Positions 24,496 through 33,675 of a DNA stretch of 64,000 nucleotides are shown in pieces (position 1 is the stretch's first letter; every line of letters starts with the position of its first letter). Source of the stretch: an uncultured Treponema sp. (GTDB lineage: Bacteria; Spirochaetota; Spirochaetia; Treponematales; Treponemataceae); NCBI GenBank assembly GCA_949300145.1, contig CASGDA010000001.1, positions 124,001 through 188,000 of the forward strand, given 5' to 3'. The translations under genes were made by a program, and so were the position numbers. The notes beneath the pieces are model-generated. The model was not told the origin of the DNA. It saw only the letters and a list, made by a program, of their open reading frames with translations, and searched no databases.

Positions 24496-25158
24496 ATGCG
24501 AATAACCAATATAGTAACAGGCCCTATCTCAACAAACACATGGATTCTCCCCCTTGCCGGTAAATCAGCGGCGGTTATTGATCCGGGAGGAAACTACAGT
24601 GATATTGTATCACATATTTCCGCTCTTGGGCTGAAACCTGAAATTATTTTGTTAACCCACGGGCATTTTGACCATATAGCGGCCCTTCCGGAACTGAAAA
24701 AAAACTTTCCCGGCATAAAAACAGGCATAAATAAAAAAGATGCCCATTGTTTAGGCAAAGACGCCCCTGAATTCCATAAAAAAACGCTAGGTACAGATAT
24801 CGGATTCTTATACCCCCTGAATCCCGGATGGATAAACAACCTTCCGGAACCGGATTTCTTTCTGGAAGAAGGCCCGGCACCGGAAATCCCGGAATACGGC
24901 GGTCTCCTGGAAGGGTGGGAAATAATCCACACACCGGGACACACGCCGGGTTCAGTCTGCATATACAACAAAGACCGGAACATCCTGTTTTCAGGGGACA
25001 CACTCTTCTGTGGCGGGATAGGAAGGACAGATCTTCCCGGAGGAAACTGCAGTCAGCTTGAATCCAGCCTGAAAAAGCTGGCGGGACTCAAACCGGAAAC
25101 CATCGTTTTTCCCGGGCACGGAGGCACAACCACCATAAAGGATGAGTTCATTTCCTGA
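24496..25158 (+). CDS. MBL-fold metallo-hydrolase, glyoxalase II-like
   Basis: 220 residues. The metallo-beta-lactamase metal motif is THGHFDH (H55, H57, D59, H60). Further ligands are visible in HTPGHTPGS (about 153), FSGDTLF (about 172) and PGHGG (about 210). The length and motif order match the short glyoxalase II-like hydrolases, which cleave thioesters; the real substrate is unknown. It stands alone, transcribed from a short-leader promoter. The cstA-type gene downstream has its own TTGACA promoter. Confidence 0.88.
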   Translation: MRITNIVTGPISTNTWILPLAGKSAAVIDPGGNYSDIVSHISALGLKPEIILLTHGHFDHIAALPELKKNFPGIKTGINKKDAHCLGKDAPEFHKKTLGTDIGFLYPLNPGWINNLPEPDFFLEEGPAPEIPEYGGLLEGWEIIHTPGHTPGSVCIYNKDRNILFSGDTLFCGGIGRTDLPGGNCSQLESSLKKLAGLKPETIVFPGHGGTTTIKDEFIS

Positions 25159-25177
25159 ATATAAACTGCGAAATATT

Positions 25178-25206
25178 TTGACAAACAAAAATTTATGCCT
25201 TATCCT
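25178..25206 (+). promoter_or_regulatory. promoter of the CstA-family gene
   Basis: -35 TTGACA (25178-25183), a 17-base spacer, -10 TATCCT (25201-25206). The leader is about 40 bases and contains GGAGG (25241-25245). Confidence 0.7.
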
Positions 25207-25252
25207 GAATTCAGAATTATTCATCATATCCATCTAATTCGGAGGTATGATC

Positions 25253-26704
25253 ATGGTAACTTTTTTTATTGCCCTAATCCTGCTGATTGCTGGATTTTTT
25301 ACTTACGGCAAACTGATTGAAAAAGTTTTCCAAACAGATGCAGGCAGAACCACTCCTGCCGTCGCCCATCCGGACGGGGTTGACTTCGTCCCCATGAAAA
25401 CCTGGCGTATTTTTTTGATACAGCTTTTGAACATCGCCGGACTGGGGCCTATTTACGGAGCGCTTGCCGGAGCATGCTGGGGTCCCCGTGTGTATTTGTG
25501 GATTGTTCTGGGAAGCATTCTCGGAGGAGCTGTCCATGATTTCCTTTCAGGTATGATGAGTGAACGCCAGGACGGCGCTTCGGTCTCCGAGATTTCATAC
25601 AGTTACCTCGGAAACATCGTCGGAAACATCATGCGTGTGTTTTCGGTCATACTGCTCCTGCTAATAGGAGTGAACTTCTCGGTCGGGCCCGCCGCCCTCA
25701 TAGGAATGCTCACCCCTGAATGGATGAATACTAATTTCTGGCTTATAATCATACTTATATATTACTTCTGCGCGACATTCCTTCCCGTAGATAAAATCAT
25801 CGGAAAACTGTATCCGGTCTTCGGCGTATGCCTGATCATCATGGCGGCGGGCGTGCTCGGCGGGCTGATCGTCAGCGGACGAATGATGAACCTTCCCGAA
25901 ATGACAGCGGCCATGTCCATCCAGCATCCGGACGGAACCCCTGTCTGGGCGATGATGTTCGTCACCGTGGCGTGCGGCGCGGTCTCAGGATTCCACGCAA
26001 CGCAGTCCCCGATTATGGCGCGCTGCATCACCAACGAGAAGGAAGGACGTATCGTTTTCTACGGCGCGATGATAGCGGAAGGCGTGATTGCGCTCATCTG
26101 GGCCGCCGCGGGCGTCGCGTTCTATGAAGGTGTCGGACCGCTCAATGAAGCGTTGAAAGCCCTTGGACAGGGATCCGTGGTTTATACAATATGCCAGAAC
26201 CTTCTCGGGCCTGTCGGAGCGGTTCTCGCGATGATCGGGGTAATCGCCTGCCCCATAACGTCAGGCGACACAGCGCTGCGTTCCGCACGCCTCACAATAG
26301 CGGACTGGTTTAAAATCGACCAGAAATCGCTGAAAGCGCGCCTTTTCATGTCCGTGCCGATACTCGTGATTGTAGCGCTGGTCGGTCAGCTTCCGTTCCA
26401 GGTTGTGTGGAGGTATTTCTCCTGGTCAAACCAGACACTTGCGATGATTGTCCTTTGGACGGGAGCGGCGTATCTGTACCGCCACGGCTTCCCTCCGCTG
26501 GCGTGCTTCATGGCGGGTATCCCCGCGACATTCATGTCCGCCGTCTCCATGACATATCTGATGCAGGCGCCGGAATGCTTCCGTCTGCCCGTCTCCATCG
26601 CATATCCTGTGGGAATCGTGTTTGCCCTCGTGTGTCTCGCAATCTTCTGCTGGAGGGTCATCTACCTGAAAAAAGACGAAACACTTAAATCGCCTGCGGT
26701 ATAA
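25253..26704 (+). CDS. CstA/BtsT-family carbon starvation transporter
   Basis: 483 residues, about 13 membrane helices. It is the CstA family (pyruvate or peptide uptake in Escherichia coli), of the shorter type about 480 long. Visible family segments are GPIYGALAGACWGP (about 61), GGAVHDFLSGMMS (about 84) and the C-terminal CPITSGDTALRSARL (about 340). The start at 25253 puts GGAGG 7 bases upstream; the ATG at 25247 is only one base away from it. The first part of the gene is AT-rich (21/60 GC at 25261-25320) while the middle is GC-rich (35/60 at 25981-26040). Followed by a terminator. Confidence 0.88.
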   Translation: MVTFFIALILLIAGFFTYGKLIEKVFQTDAGRTTPAVAHPDGVDFVPMKTWRIFLIQLLNIAGLGPIYGALAGACWGPRVYLWIVLGSILGGAVHDFLSGMMSERQDGASVSEISYSYLGNIVGNIMRVFSVILLLLIGVNFSVGPAALIGMLTPEWMNTNFWLIIILIYYFCATFLPVDKIIGKLYPVFGVCLIIMAAGVLGGLIVSGRMMNLPEMTAAMSIQHPDGTPVWAMMFVTVACGAVSGFHATQSPIMARCITNEKEGRIVFYGAMIAEGVIALIWAAAGVAFYEGVGPLNEALKALGQGSVVYTICQNLLGPVGAVLAMIGVIACPITSGDTALRSARLTIADWFKIDQKSLKARLFMSVPILVIVALVGQLPFQVVWRYFSWSNQTLAMIVLWTGAAYLYRHGFPPLACFMAGIPATFMSAVSMTYLMQAPECFRLPVSIAYPVGIVFALVCLAIFCWRVIYLKKDETLKSPAV

Positions 26705-26729
26705 CGTATAATCAAAAGAAAAGCCTGTT

Positions 26730-26756
26730 AAGCCCGCATAAAATGCGGGCTTTTTT
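26730..26756 (+). terminator. intrinsic terminator after the CstA-family gene
   Basis: A perfect 9-bp stem (AAGCCCGCA/TGCGGGCTT) with a 5-base loop, followed by T-rich sequence. Confidence 0.92.
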
Positions 26757-26839
26757 ATAAACCTGAAAGTTAAACCTGAAAATGAATTAATCATTTGAGA
26801 ATTTTCCCGCTTTGGTTTAATATTCTTCCGGAGGAACCT

Positions 26840-27325
26840 ATGAACATAACAGTGAAACAATATGGACCGGAATATACGCATGACGCCGCATGCATATGGA
26901 ATAAAATTGTGGAAGAGGGTACAGCTTTTCCTCAGATGGAAATCCTTTCGGATGAAGCCGCCCATAAATTCTTTTCGGAACAATCATTTACAGGCATAGC
27001 GATGGACGGAGAAAAACCGGCAGGCCTTTACATCCTGCATCCCAACAACGTGGGAAGATGCGGACACATATGCAACGCCAGTTATGCAGTCCGCGGGGAT
27101 TCCCGAAGGAAAGGCATAGGTGAAATACTTGTCGCCCATTCAATCGCCAAGGGGAAAGAACTGGGATTCAGGATACTTCAATTCAACGCCGTCGTCACTA
27201 CAAACAAGGCGGCCCTCTACCTTTATGAAAAACTGGGGTTCACAAAACTGGGGACAATCCCCGGAGGCTTTTTAATGAAGGACGGACGGTACGAAGACAT
27301 CATCCCCCATTACAAGGTTTTATAG
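26840..27325 (+). CDS. GNAT family N-acetyltransferase
   Basis: 161 residues, a single GNAT fold. The acetyl-CoA motif is SRRKGIGEILVAHSIAKGKELGF (about 90-112). The C-terminal motif is ALYLYEKLGFTKLGTIPGGF. This resembles the phosphinothricin/aminoacyl-type acetyltransferases that act on small amines. The start at 26840 has GGAGG 8 bases upstream; a longer reading from 26795 adds residues of upstream leader. It stands alone between two terminators. Confidence 0.85.
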   Translation: MNITVKQYGPEYTHDAACIWNKIVEEGTAFPQMEILSDEAAHKFFSEQSFTGIAMDGEKPAGLYILHPNNVGRCGHICNASYAVRGDSRRKGIGEILVAHSIAKGKELGFRILQFNAVVTTNKAALYLYEKLGFTKLGTIPGGFLMKDGRYEDIIPHYKVL

Positions 27326-27330
27326 CGGGA

Positions 27331-27372
27331 ATATATAAAACGGAGGACAGTAAACAACAAACCGTCCTCCGT
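27331..27372 (-). terminator. intrinsic terminator of copA (reverse strand)
   Basis: A stem of about 12 bp (ACGGAGGACGGT/ACTGTCCTCCGT on the minus strand) is followed on that strand by TTTTATATAT. The plus-strand side lacks a T-run, so it mainly serves copA. Confidence 0.75.
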
Positions 27373-27402
27373 CATGACAAATTTTCAGGATGATGCCGTC
27401 CG

Positions 27403-27612
27403 TCAGGAAATTGATGTCACTTTATAATTCTGGGCTTCCACGGCTTTCTTCAAATCCTCATCTGAAACATCGGAGCTTAAAGTAACCTCCGCGGATCCAC
27501 TCTCATGGCTTACCGAAGCCGAGTCAACTCCGGACAGAGACTCAAGGGCTTTTTTCACACGCCCCTCACAGTGACCGCACATCATACCTTCGATTTTAAG
27601 GGTTTTAGTCAT
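27403..27612 (-). other. copZ: internal reading start for a CopZ-like copper chaperone inside copA
   Basis: An in-frame ATG at 27612, preceded by GAGGAGG (27627-27621) with 8-base spacing, would yield a 69-residue HMA protein with the full GMMCGHC motif. The site is as strong as any other ribosome binding site in the window. Either it is a relic of a gene fusion or it is used for internal initiation. Confidence 0.55.
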
Positions 27613-30000
27613 AATCTTTTCCTCCTCATATATATCGGACTGTTTTTTGCCGTCAGAAATCAATCCGTCAACCGAAACCAAATCAACCGGCTTCCCGTGT
27701 TTTTTATCATGCCTTGAATCATACAGATTAAACCAGTTTAACCGCAGGGCATTGCTTACAACACAGAAACTTGAAAGGCTCATGGCCGCGGCCGCGAACA
27801 TCGGATTCAAAGTCCATCCGAAAACAGGAATCCATACACCGGCTGCAAGGGGGATTCCTATAATGTTATAGAAGAAAGCCCAGAACAAATTCTCATGTAT
27901 ATTCCTAAGGGTGGCCCGGCTCAACCGGACGGCGGCCGGCACGTCAAGGAGACTGTTTTTCATTAAAACCACTTCCGCCGCATCCACCGCGACATCGGTT
28001 CCCGCGGCGACAGCTATTCCCATGTCGGCGCGCATCAGGGCAGGCGCGTCGTTTATCCCGTCACCGACCATGGCGACTTTTCCGGCTTTTTTCAGGGAAC
28101 GGATAACGGATTCCTTGCCGTCAGGCAAAACTTCCGGTATGATTCCGTCAACTCCCGCGGTTTTACCAACAGCACCTGCGGTCCGGCGGTTGTCGCCTGT
28201 CACCATTACGGATACCAGCCCCATGTTCCTCAGCTGGGACACGGCCTCGGCGCTGTCCTTCTTTATGATGTCCGCCACGGAAATCATGCCGAGGAATTTG
28301 CCGTCCCTACTGAAAAACAGAGGCGTCTCGCCTTTTTCAGCGGACTTCACCGCCTGTTCCGATATTAGGCGGGGAATTTCAACCTTCCCGGATATGAAAT
28401 TGTAATTTCCACCCTCCGTTTTTTTTCCGCCGATAAAAGCTGAAAGCCCGTTCCCCGGCAAAGCCTTGAAATCGGAGGCATCCGCAAGCGAATCCACGGA
28501 ATTGTTTTCCCCGTAATAATTCAAAACAGCTTTCGCCAGGGGGTGCTCACTTTTTTTTTCAAGGGAAGCCGCGGCGAAAAGCAACTCAGATTCCGTCACG
28601 CCATCCGCAGGATACAAGCCGGTGATCCCGGGCTCGCCTCTGGTTATCGTGCCGGTCTTATCAAGCGCGACAATTTTAATCCTTCCCGTCTCTTCCAAAG
28701 CGGCGGCGGTTTTAAACAAGATACCATGCCGGGCGCCGACACCGTTACCGACCATAACGGCCACAGGAGTCGCAAGCCCAAGGGCGCAGGGACAGCTTAT
28801 CACCAGAACCGACACAGCCCTGGCGAGGGCGAATCCGACCGGTTGCCCGGCTAAAAGCCAGCAGCAAAGAGTAACAACCGCAACCGCAATAACAACGGGA
28901 ACAAAAACACCGGAAACCTTGTCGGCGACTTTTGCAATCGGAGCCTTGGTGGCAGCGGCGTCGCCCACCATCTTTATTATCTTTGCCAAAGCGGTATCCG
29001 TACCCACATTGACAGCCTCGCACTTTATAAAACCGGATTGATTCATTGTTCCGGCGGAAACAAAATCCCCGGCGGCCTTGTCCACAGGAATACTCTCGCC
29101 GGTGAGGGCAGACTCGTTGACGGCGCTCTCCCCGTCAATCACCCTGCCGTCCACGGGAATACTTTCACCGGGACGCACCGTGAAAACATCTCCTTTAAGC
29201 ACCTGGGAAACGGGGATTTTAATTTCCGTCCCGGAGCGTATAACCGATGCGGTCTTGGGGGCCAGCTTTATAAGATTTTTCAGGGCGTCAGTTGTTTTCC
29301 CCTTGGACACGGATTCCAGCAGTTTTCCCACTGTTATTAAAGTCAGAATCATTGCGGCGGATTCAAAATACAAATCATGTACAAAATGGGCGGCGGCGGA
29401 ATTCCCGCCGTTTGAAACCGCGATAATCATTGCAAAAACGATGCATGTGCTGTACCCGAAGGCTGATGCCGCCCCCAAAGCGACAAGGGTGTCCATATTG
29501 GGAGCCCCGTGCATGACACCCCGGACACCTGAAATGAAAAATTTCTGGTTTATAATCATAACGGCGGATGTAAGAATCATCTGCACAAGGGCGGCGGCGG
29601 CATAATTTGAAGCCATCCATCCGGGGAGATACCAGCCGAACATTGAATGCCCCATCGAAACATACATCAGGGGAACAAGGAAACACAACGAAGAAACCAG
29701 GCGTTTCTTCAAAACGGAAACCTCATTATCCTGAGGGGAAAATCCGGCGGAACCGGATGATTCTCCGCCGGCATCCGCGGCCGCATTTCCGGAAGGAGAA
29801 TCATCTTTCTTTTCCGCCGTATATCCGGCTTTTTCAACAGCGGCGATAATTTCCCCGGGGGAAGCGGTTCCCTCAACCCCCATGGAATTTGTCAAAAGAC
29901 TCACCGAGCAGGACTCGACCCCCGGCAGTTTGGACACCGCTTTCTCAACCCTTGCGCTGCAGGCGGCGCAGGACATTCCTTTTACAGTATATTGTTGCAT
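27403..30000 (-). CDS. copA: copper-exporting P-type ATPase CopA with C-terminal CopZ-like domain
   Basis: 865 residues. The N-terminal HMA domain has C11xxC14 (GMSCAAC). Membrane helices follow from about 100. The transport motif CPC lies at 403-405, the phosphorylated aspartate in DKTGT at 447, and GDGINDAP near 655. It exports Cu+ from the cytoplasm. After the last helices and a linker of about 40 residues (about 757-796), a complete second HMA domain of 69 residues (797-865, GMMCGHC) is fused in frame. That segment has its own GAGGAGG and ATG (27612), so free CopZ chaperone could also be made. The csoR repressor gene lies 27 bases upstream. Confidence 0.95.
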   Translation of the reverse strand: MQQYTVKGMSCAACSARVEKAVSKLPGVESCSVSLLTNSMGVEGTASPGEIIAAVEKAGYTAEKKDDSPSGNAAADAGGESSGSAGFSPQDNEVSVLKKRLVSSLCFLVPLMYVSMGHSMFGWYLPGWMASNYAAAALVQMILTSAVMIINQKFFISGVRGVMHGAPNMDTLVALGAASAFGYSTCIVFAMIIAVSNGGNSAAAHFVHDLYFESAAMILTLITVGKLLESVSKGKTTDALKNLIKLAPKTASVIRSGTEIKIPVSQVLKGDVFTVRPGESIPVDGRVIDGESAVNESALTGESIPVDKAAGDFVSAGTMNQSGFIKCEAVNVGTDTALAKIIKMVGDAAATKAPIAKVADKVSGVFVPVVIAVAVVTLCCWLLAGQPVGFALARAVSVLVISCPCALGLATPVAVMVGNGVGARHGILFKTAAALEETGRIKIVALDKTGTITRGEPGITGLYPADGVTESELLFAAASLEKKSEHPLAKAVLNYYGENNSVDSLADASDFKALPGNGLSAFIGGKKTEGGNYNFISGKVEIPRLISEQAVKSAEKGETPLFFSRDGKFLGMISVADIIKKDSAEAVSQLRNMGLVSVMVTGDNRRTAGAVGKTAGVDGIIPEVLPDGKESVIRSLKKAGKVAMVGDGINDAPALMRADMGIAVAAGTDVAVDAAEVVLMKNSLLDVPAAVRLSRATLRNIHENLFWAFFYNIIGIPLAAGVWIPVFGWTLNPMFAAAAMSLSSFCVVSNALRLNWFNLYDSRHDKKHGKPVDLVSVDGLISDGKKQSDIYEEEKIMTKTLKIEGMMCGHCEGRVKKALESLSGVDSASVSHESGSAEVTLSSDVSDEDLKKAVEAQNYKVTSIS

Positions 30001-30009
30001 GACGATAAC

Positions 30010-30038
30010 AATATACTTCTTTTTCTTTTATTTGGCAA
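30010..30038 (-). promoter_or_regulatory. candidate copA promoter inside the end of csoR
   Basis: Reading leftward: -35 TTGCCA (30038-30033), a 17-base spacer, -10 TATATT (30015-30010), 9 bases to the ATG at 30000. No Shine-Dalgarno precedes copA. It could supplement transcription from the csoR promoter. Confidence 0.45.
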
Positions 30039-30330
30039 TCTTATTGAACGCAAAAATTATCTCATCAAGCGCTTCTTTTTTACCGGCCTTAAGCTCCTTC
30101 CAAACGCAGGAATCCACATGGGAAGTAAGAAGTATGCGGCTGACACTGTTAAGGGCTGATGTGGCGGCGGCAATCTGAACCATAATGTCAGGACAGAAAA
30201 CATTTTCCTCCACCATCTTCCTTATACCTCGTATCTGACCCTCAATTCTATTCAACCGGTGCACTAAATCCTTAAGCTCCTTATCCGGTCTGGATTCACT
30301 CTGGAAACAATTCCTTTTCGCCTTTGCCAT
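30028..30330 (-). CDS. csoR: CsoR-family copper-sensing repressor
   Basis: 100 residues of the CsoR/FrmR family. The Cu(I) ligand set Cys-His-Cys is visible: C in ENVFCPDI, then H and C in TSHVDSC. The DNA-contacting start RLNRIEGQIRGIRKMVEE is typical. The start at 30330 has GAGGAGA 8 bases upstream; a reading 15 codons longer has none. It precedes copA by 27 bases, so copper would derepress both genes. A GC-rich CsoR operator is not obvious in the 162 bases upstream, where a 'TACAGGTATA' patch around 30360 is the nearest candidate. Confidence 0.92.
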   Translation of the reverse strand: MAKAKRNCFQSESRPDKELKDLVHRLNRIEGQIRGIRKMVEENVFCPDIMVQIAAATSALNSVSRILLTSHVDSCVWKELKAGKKEALDEIIFAFNKIAK

Positions 30331-30479
30331 AAAATTCTCCTCAAAAAAGTAAAAGTAGTACAGGTATAAAACCAAACCAATGCACTATAATTATATATCA
30401 TTTAAAACATCATGTTTAGAGATTACAAAATAGTTTTTCATTTTTGTTACAAATAATGGAACTAAATGGAAAAAACTGA

Positions 30480-30485
30480 TATAAT
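30480..30485 (+). promoter_or_regulatory. -10 element 7 bases before the PfkB-family gene
   Basis: TATAAT at 30480-30485, ATG at 30493, no Shine-Dalgarno. At a 17-base spacer the -35 reads TGGAAC (30457-30462). Confidence 0.5.
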
Positions 30486-30492
30486 ACATATC

Positions 30493-31404
30493 ATGAAAGG
30501 AACTTTGGTTATAGGCTCCACAGTTGCAGATGTCATTATATCAATACCCCACTTACCTCAGACAGGAGAAGATCTTAACATATCGTCACAGATCCAGCGT
30601 CTCGGAGGATGCGCATTCAATGTATCTGAAATCCTGAATCTTATCGGAACCCCTTACAAGCTGTGCTCCCCTGTAGGAAGCGGGCTGTACGGGGATTTTG
30701 TCGCCGCAGAGCTTGAAAAACGCGGAATACCCTGTTTTATCAAGCTCGACACCGTCCCCAACGGATGCTGTTATTGCATTGTGGAAACCGGGGGAGAAAG
30801 AACCTTTCTGTCAAAACACGGGGCCGAGTATCTGTTCTCCCGGTCATGGATGGATAAAGTTGACGGCAACGGTTTCGACAGCGTATATATATGCGGCCTT
30901 GAAATCGAAGAATCCACAGGCGATGAAATAATCGCTTATCTTGACAAGCATCCTGAATACAAAGTGTTCTTTGCTCCCGGAGCGAGAATCTGCCAGATAC
31001 CAAGATGGCGTTTATATGAAATTTTAAAAATGTCCCCTGTTTTCCATCTCAATGAGATAGAATCCCTCGCATTGACAAAAGAGAATAACGTTGAATCAGC
31101 GGCCATACAGATCAACAAGAAAACAAATAACGATGTAATCATTACCCTTGGGGAAAACGGTTCTTACTGCTATAACGCTTCCACCGGGAAGGGAAGCTTC
31201 ATTGACGGATACAAGACCGAAATATGTGACACGATAGGAGCGGGAGACGCGCATCTTGGGGCAATCATCGGTTATACAAAACTGGGATGTTCCCTGGAGG
31301 AAGCTGTTGACAGGGCCAACAGAATATCCGCCGCCGTCGTTTCGGTCGTGGGAGCATCATTACCCAAGGAAACCTTCAAAAAAATCACAAGCTCGTTCAA
31401 CTGA
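30493..31404 (+). CDS. PfkB-family carbohydrate kinase
   Basis: 303 residues of the ribokinase/PfkB fold. The N-terminal glycine motif is QRLGGCAFNVSEIL (about 36-49). The anion-hole motif DTIGAGDAHLGA (about 250) holds the catalytic aspartate. It phosphorylates a sugar, nucleoside or related alcohol; the substrate is not deducible. The start at 30493 is preferred because a reading 9 codons longer begins upstream of the -10. ribD follows after 2 bases, so the two genes are one transcript, unusual company for a riboflavin gene. Confidence 0.87.
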   Translation: MKGTLVIGSTVADVIISIPHLPQTGEDLNISSQIQRLGGCAFNVSEILNLIGTPYKLCSPVGSGLYGDFVAAELEKRGIPCFIKLDTVPNGCCYCIVETGGERTFLSKHGAEYLFSRSWMDKVDGNGFDSVYICGLEIEESTGDEIIAYLDKHPEYKVFFAPGARICQIPRWRLYEILKMSPVFHLNEIESLALTKENNVESAAIQINKKTNNDVIITLGENGSYCYNASTGKGSFIDGYKTEICDTIGAGDAHLGAIIGYTKLGCSLEEAVDRANRISAAVVSVVGASLPKETFKKITSSFN

Positions 31405-31406
31405 CT

Positions 31407-32546
31407 ATGACTGACGCACAGTACATGCAGATTGCCCTCGAGGAAGCCTGGAAAGGATGCGGATTCGTGAATCCGAACCCCATGGTAGGCTGCATAATCG
31501 TAAAAGACGGCAGGATTATCGGCAGAGGTTTCCATAAAAAATACGGCGGCCTTCACGCAGAAAGGAACGCCCTTGCTTCCTGCACAACCTCGCCGGAGGG
31601 GGCTACAGTATATGTGACACTGGAACCATGCTGCCATTGGGGGAAAACACCTCCGTGCACAGACGCACTCATCGAGGCGAAAGTATCCAGGGTCGTTTCA
31701 GGCTCACAGGATCCGAATCCACTGGTCAGCGGAAAAAGCAGGACTCTGCTGGAAAACGCCGGCATCAAAACCGAGACAGGGGTATTGAAGGAACAGTGCG
31801 ATGCCCTTAACGAAGCTTTTTTTCATTACATAAGCAGCGGAACACCATTTGTCATATTAAAATACGCGATGACCTCCGACGGAAAAACCGCCACGGCTTC
31901 AGGAAAATCAAAATGGATAACAGGAGAAAAAGCGAGGCAACGGGTTCATTTTGACCGGCACCGGTATGCGGCGGTTCTCGCCGGCTCAGGAACAGTCGCA
32001 GCCGACGACCCCATGCTGACGTGCAGGTTTGAAAACACCGCCGGAGCACAGTACCCGGAAGTGAAAGAAACGTCCCAACCGCTGCGCATAGTGTGCGACA
32101 CAAGGCTCAGCGTCCCCCTGACATCAAAAATCGTGCGGACCGCCGCCGACTTCCCGACTCTTATAGCCACAGGGGAAGACAATCCGGAAAAAACGGAGCC
32201 TTTTATCAAAGCCGGATGCCGCATACTCACCGTCCCCAAAACCGGGAGGGGAATAAACCTGAAGGTTTTAATGCAGAAACTGGGCGAAATGAAAATTGAC
32301 AGCGTAATCATAGAAGGAGGGGCCATCCTGGCATGGTCCGCGCTGGCGGAGGGAATTGTCAATAAAACCAATATTTACATGGCCCCGAAAATCTTCGGAG
32401 GCCCCGGAAAAAGCGGGGTGGACGGCCCTGGAGTGCCTTCACCGGACGGGGCTTTCCTCCTGTCAAAGCCTGAAATCACGGAATTCGACGGGGATCTGCT
32501 GCTAGAAAGCAGGGTTATTTACAGCGGACACGGAATCCGGGAATAA
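31407..32546 (+). CDS. ribD: bifunctional riboflavin deaminase/reductase RibD
   Basis: 379 residues. The N-terminal cytidine deaminase-like domain binds zinc through H50 (HAE), C75 and C84 (PCCHWGKTPPC). The C-terminal reductase domain (about 150-379) has KYAMTSDGKTA and the IEGGAILAWSAL motif. The enzyme carries out the second and third steps of riboflavin synthesis. No other rib genes lie nearby and no FMN riboswitch is seen. The start follows the pfkB stop by 2 bases, so translation is likely coupled. Confidence 0.93.
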   Translation: MTDAQYMQIALEEAWKGCGFVNPNPMVGCIIVKDGRIIGRGFHKKYGGLHAERNALASCTTSPEGATVYVTLEPCCHWGKTPPCTDALIEAKVSRVVSGSQDPNPLVSGKSRTLLENAGIKTETGVLKEQCDALNEAFFHYISSGTPFVILKYAMTSDGKTATASGKSKWITGEKARQRVHFDRHRYAAVLAGSGTVAADDPMLTCRFENTAGAQYPEVKETSQPLRIVCDTRLSVPLTSKIVRTAADFPTLIATGEDNPEKTEPFIKAGCRILTVPKTGRGINLKVLMQKLGEMKIDSVIIEGGAILAWSALAEGIVNKTNIYMAPKIFGGPGKSGVDGPGVPSPDGAFLLSKPEITEFDGDLLLESRVIYSGHGIRE

Positions 32547-32576
32547 AGAATAAAACGGTACCGGCCGCACACCCTC

Positions 32577-33650
32577 CTAATCAATAAACAGTGAGAATAC
32601 AGCCGGAACGAGGCTTGTCCCTACCAAAACACCGGAAGTCACAGCCAAAGGCTCAACCAGATTTGAAGAGGCGTCATTCAAATAGAAAAACATGGTAACG
32701 CCTGTCATGACCAATCCGCTCAGGAACATAACACCGGAAACGCTGCGCATCATCCGCTTATTAGACAGCAGACCTTTTTTAGCATTCTCTTCCGGAAGAA
32801 TTTTCTCCTGAAGTGACGGAACCTCTTTTTCCGCCTCAGAAACAGCCGCCTCCGGAACCGCGACCGCTTCCTGCATAAACTTTTGTTCCGGTTTCAAAGA
32901 GAACGTTACGGATGAAATATCCCAGAAATCCAGAATTTCAGGACTTACCGGAGCAAGCGCCGTCAAAACCTGTGAAACCGAACTTCCGGGAATACCCTCC
33001 GTTATCATGTCACCTTCATTCAAAACAAACGGGCTTGAATAAGCCGGGGAGCCGCCGTTCTGAACGACAGTCACGGAACCTGAAAAACATGCCACCCGAT
33101 TCAAGCTCGGAAAACGGTCTTCCGCCTCTGGTTTGACATACAGAATATCGCAGCCAAAATCCGATTCCTGATCCGGAAAAACCGAAAATGAGGAAACCGA
33201 AACAACCGAAGGTCCCGTCTCCGATGAAGAAGTAATACGCGCCCGTCCGTAAAACAACTCGCCGGAAAACATATTACCGCCGGAGGAGACGGCCACGGAA
33301 GAGGACTGTGTTCCGGAAACAGACGGTGACGGATAGTCATCCGGCCGCAGGAAAAAGGCTGAATTTTCCGCAAGCCGGATAACGATGCCGGAAGAGCCTT
33401 TGATTACGAGTTCCGTACCCCGGAAGGTTTTCACAATATCGCCCGCAAAAAGCTCAATCCGGTCTTCGTCCCCGGACGGAAATGTCAAATCGGTTCCGGA
33501 ACGCGTGACGGCGAAAGAACCGCCTTCAACCTCTATAACCTCTGCCGGCGCCCTGCTTTCCCCGTATAAAAAGCCGGAAAACAGGAAAACGACCGGAAAT
33601 AAAAAGCGAAAAACATACCTCAAAAAATAAAACTGCCTTTCTTTTTCCAT
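32577..33650 (-). CDS. FecR-domain envelope protein
   Basis: About 357 residues. A signal peptide or anchor (FLFPVVFLFSGFLYG) is followed by a FecR-like beta domain (about 40-190: VIEVEGGSFAV, LFAGDIVKTFRGTELVIKGSSGIVIRLAENSAF). A proline/glutamate-rich stretch precedes two C-terminal membrane helices. FecR domains usually bind periplasmic polysaccharide or transmit signals. There is no sigma factor or TonB receptor here. The start at 33650 is chosen because an ATG at 33659 lies only 2 bases from the -10. It diverges from murD on a shared palindromic -10. Confidence 0.8.
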   Translation of the reverse strand: MEKERQFYFLRYVFRFLFPVVFLFSGFLYGESRAPAEVIEVEGGSFAVTRSGTDLTFPSGDEDRIELFAGDIVKTFRGTELVIKGSSGIVIRLAENSAFFLRPDDYPSPSVSGTQSSSVAVSSGGNMFSGELFYGRARITSSSETGPSVVSVSSFSVFPDQESDFGCDILYVKPEAEDRFPSLNRVACFSGSVTVVQNGGSPAYSSPFVLNEGDMITEGIPGSSVSQVLTALAPVSPEILDFWDISSVTFSLKPEQKFMQEAVAVPEAAVSEAEKEVPSLQEKILPEENAKKGLLSNKRMMRSVSGVMFLSGLVMTGVTMFFYLNDASSNLVEPLAVTSGVLVGTSLVPAVFSLFID

Positions 33651-33661
33651 AATTATCATAT

Positions 33662-33669
33662 AGTATACT
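33662..33669. promoter_or_regulatory. palindromic bidirectional -10 between fecR-type gene and murD
   Basis: AGTATACT reads TATACT on both strands: plus strand 33664-33669, minus strand 33667-33662. Plus: 6 bases to the murD ATG. Minus: 11 bases to the ATG at 33650. Confidence 0.55.
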
Positions 33670-33675
33670 CCTATT

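Noticed and set aside
30331-30492. Possible FMN riboswitch or other leader RNA upstream of pfkB-ribD
   Set aside because: No conserved RFN-type stems, and the predicted transcript start lies at the ATG. The region is AT-rich spacer between csoR and pfkB promoters.
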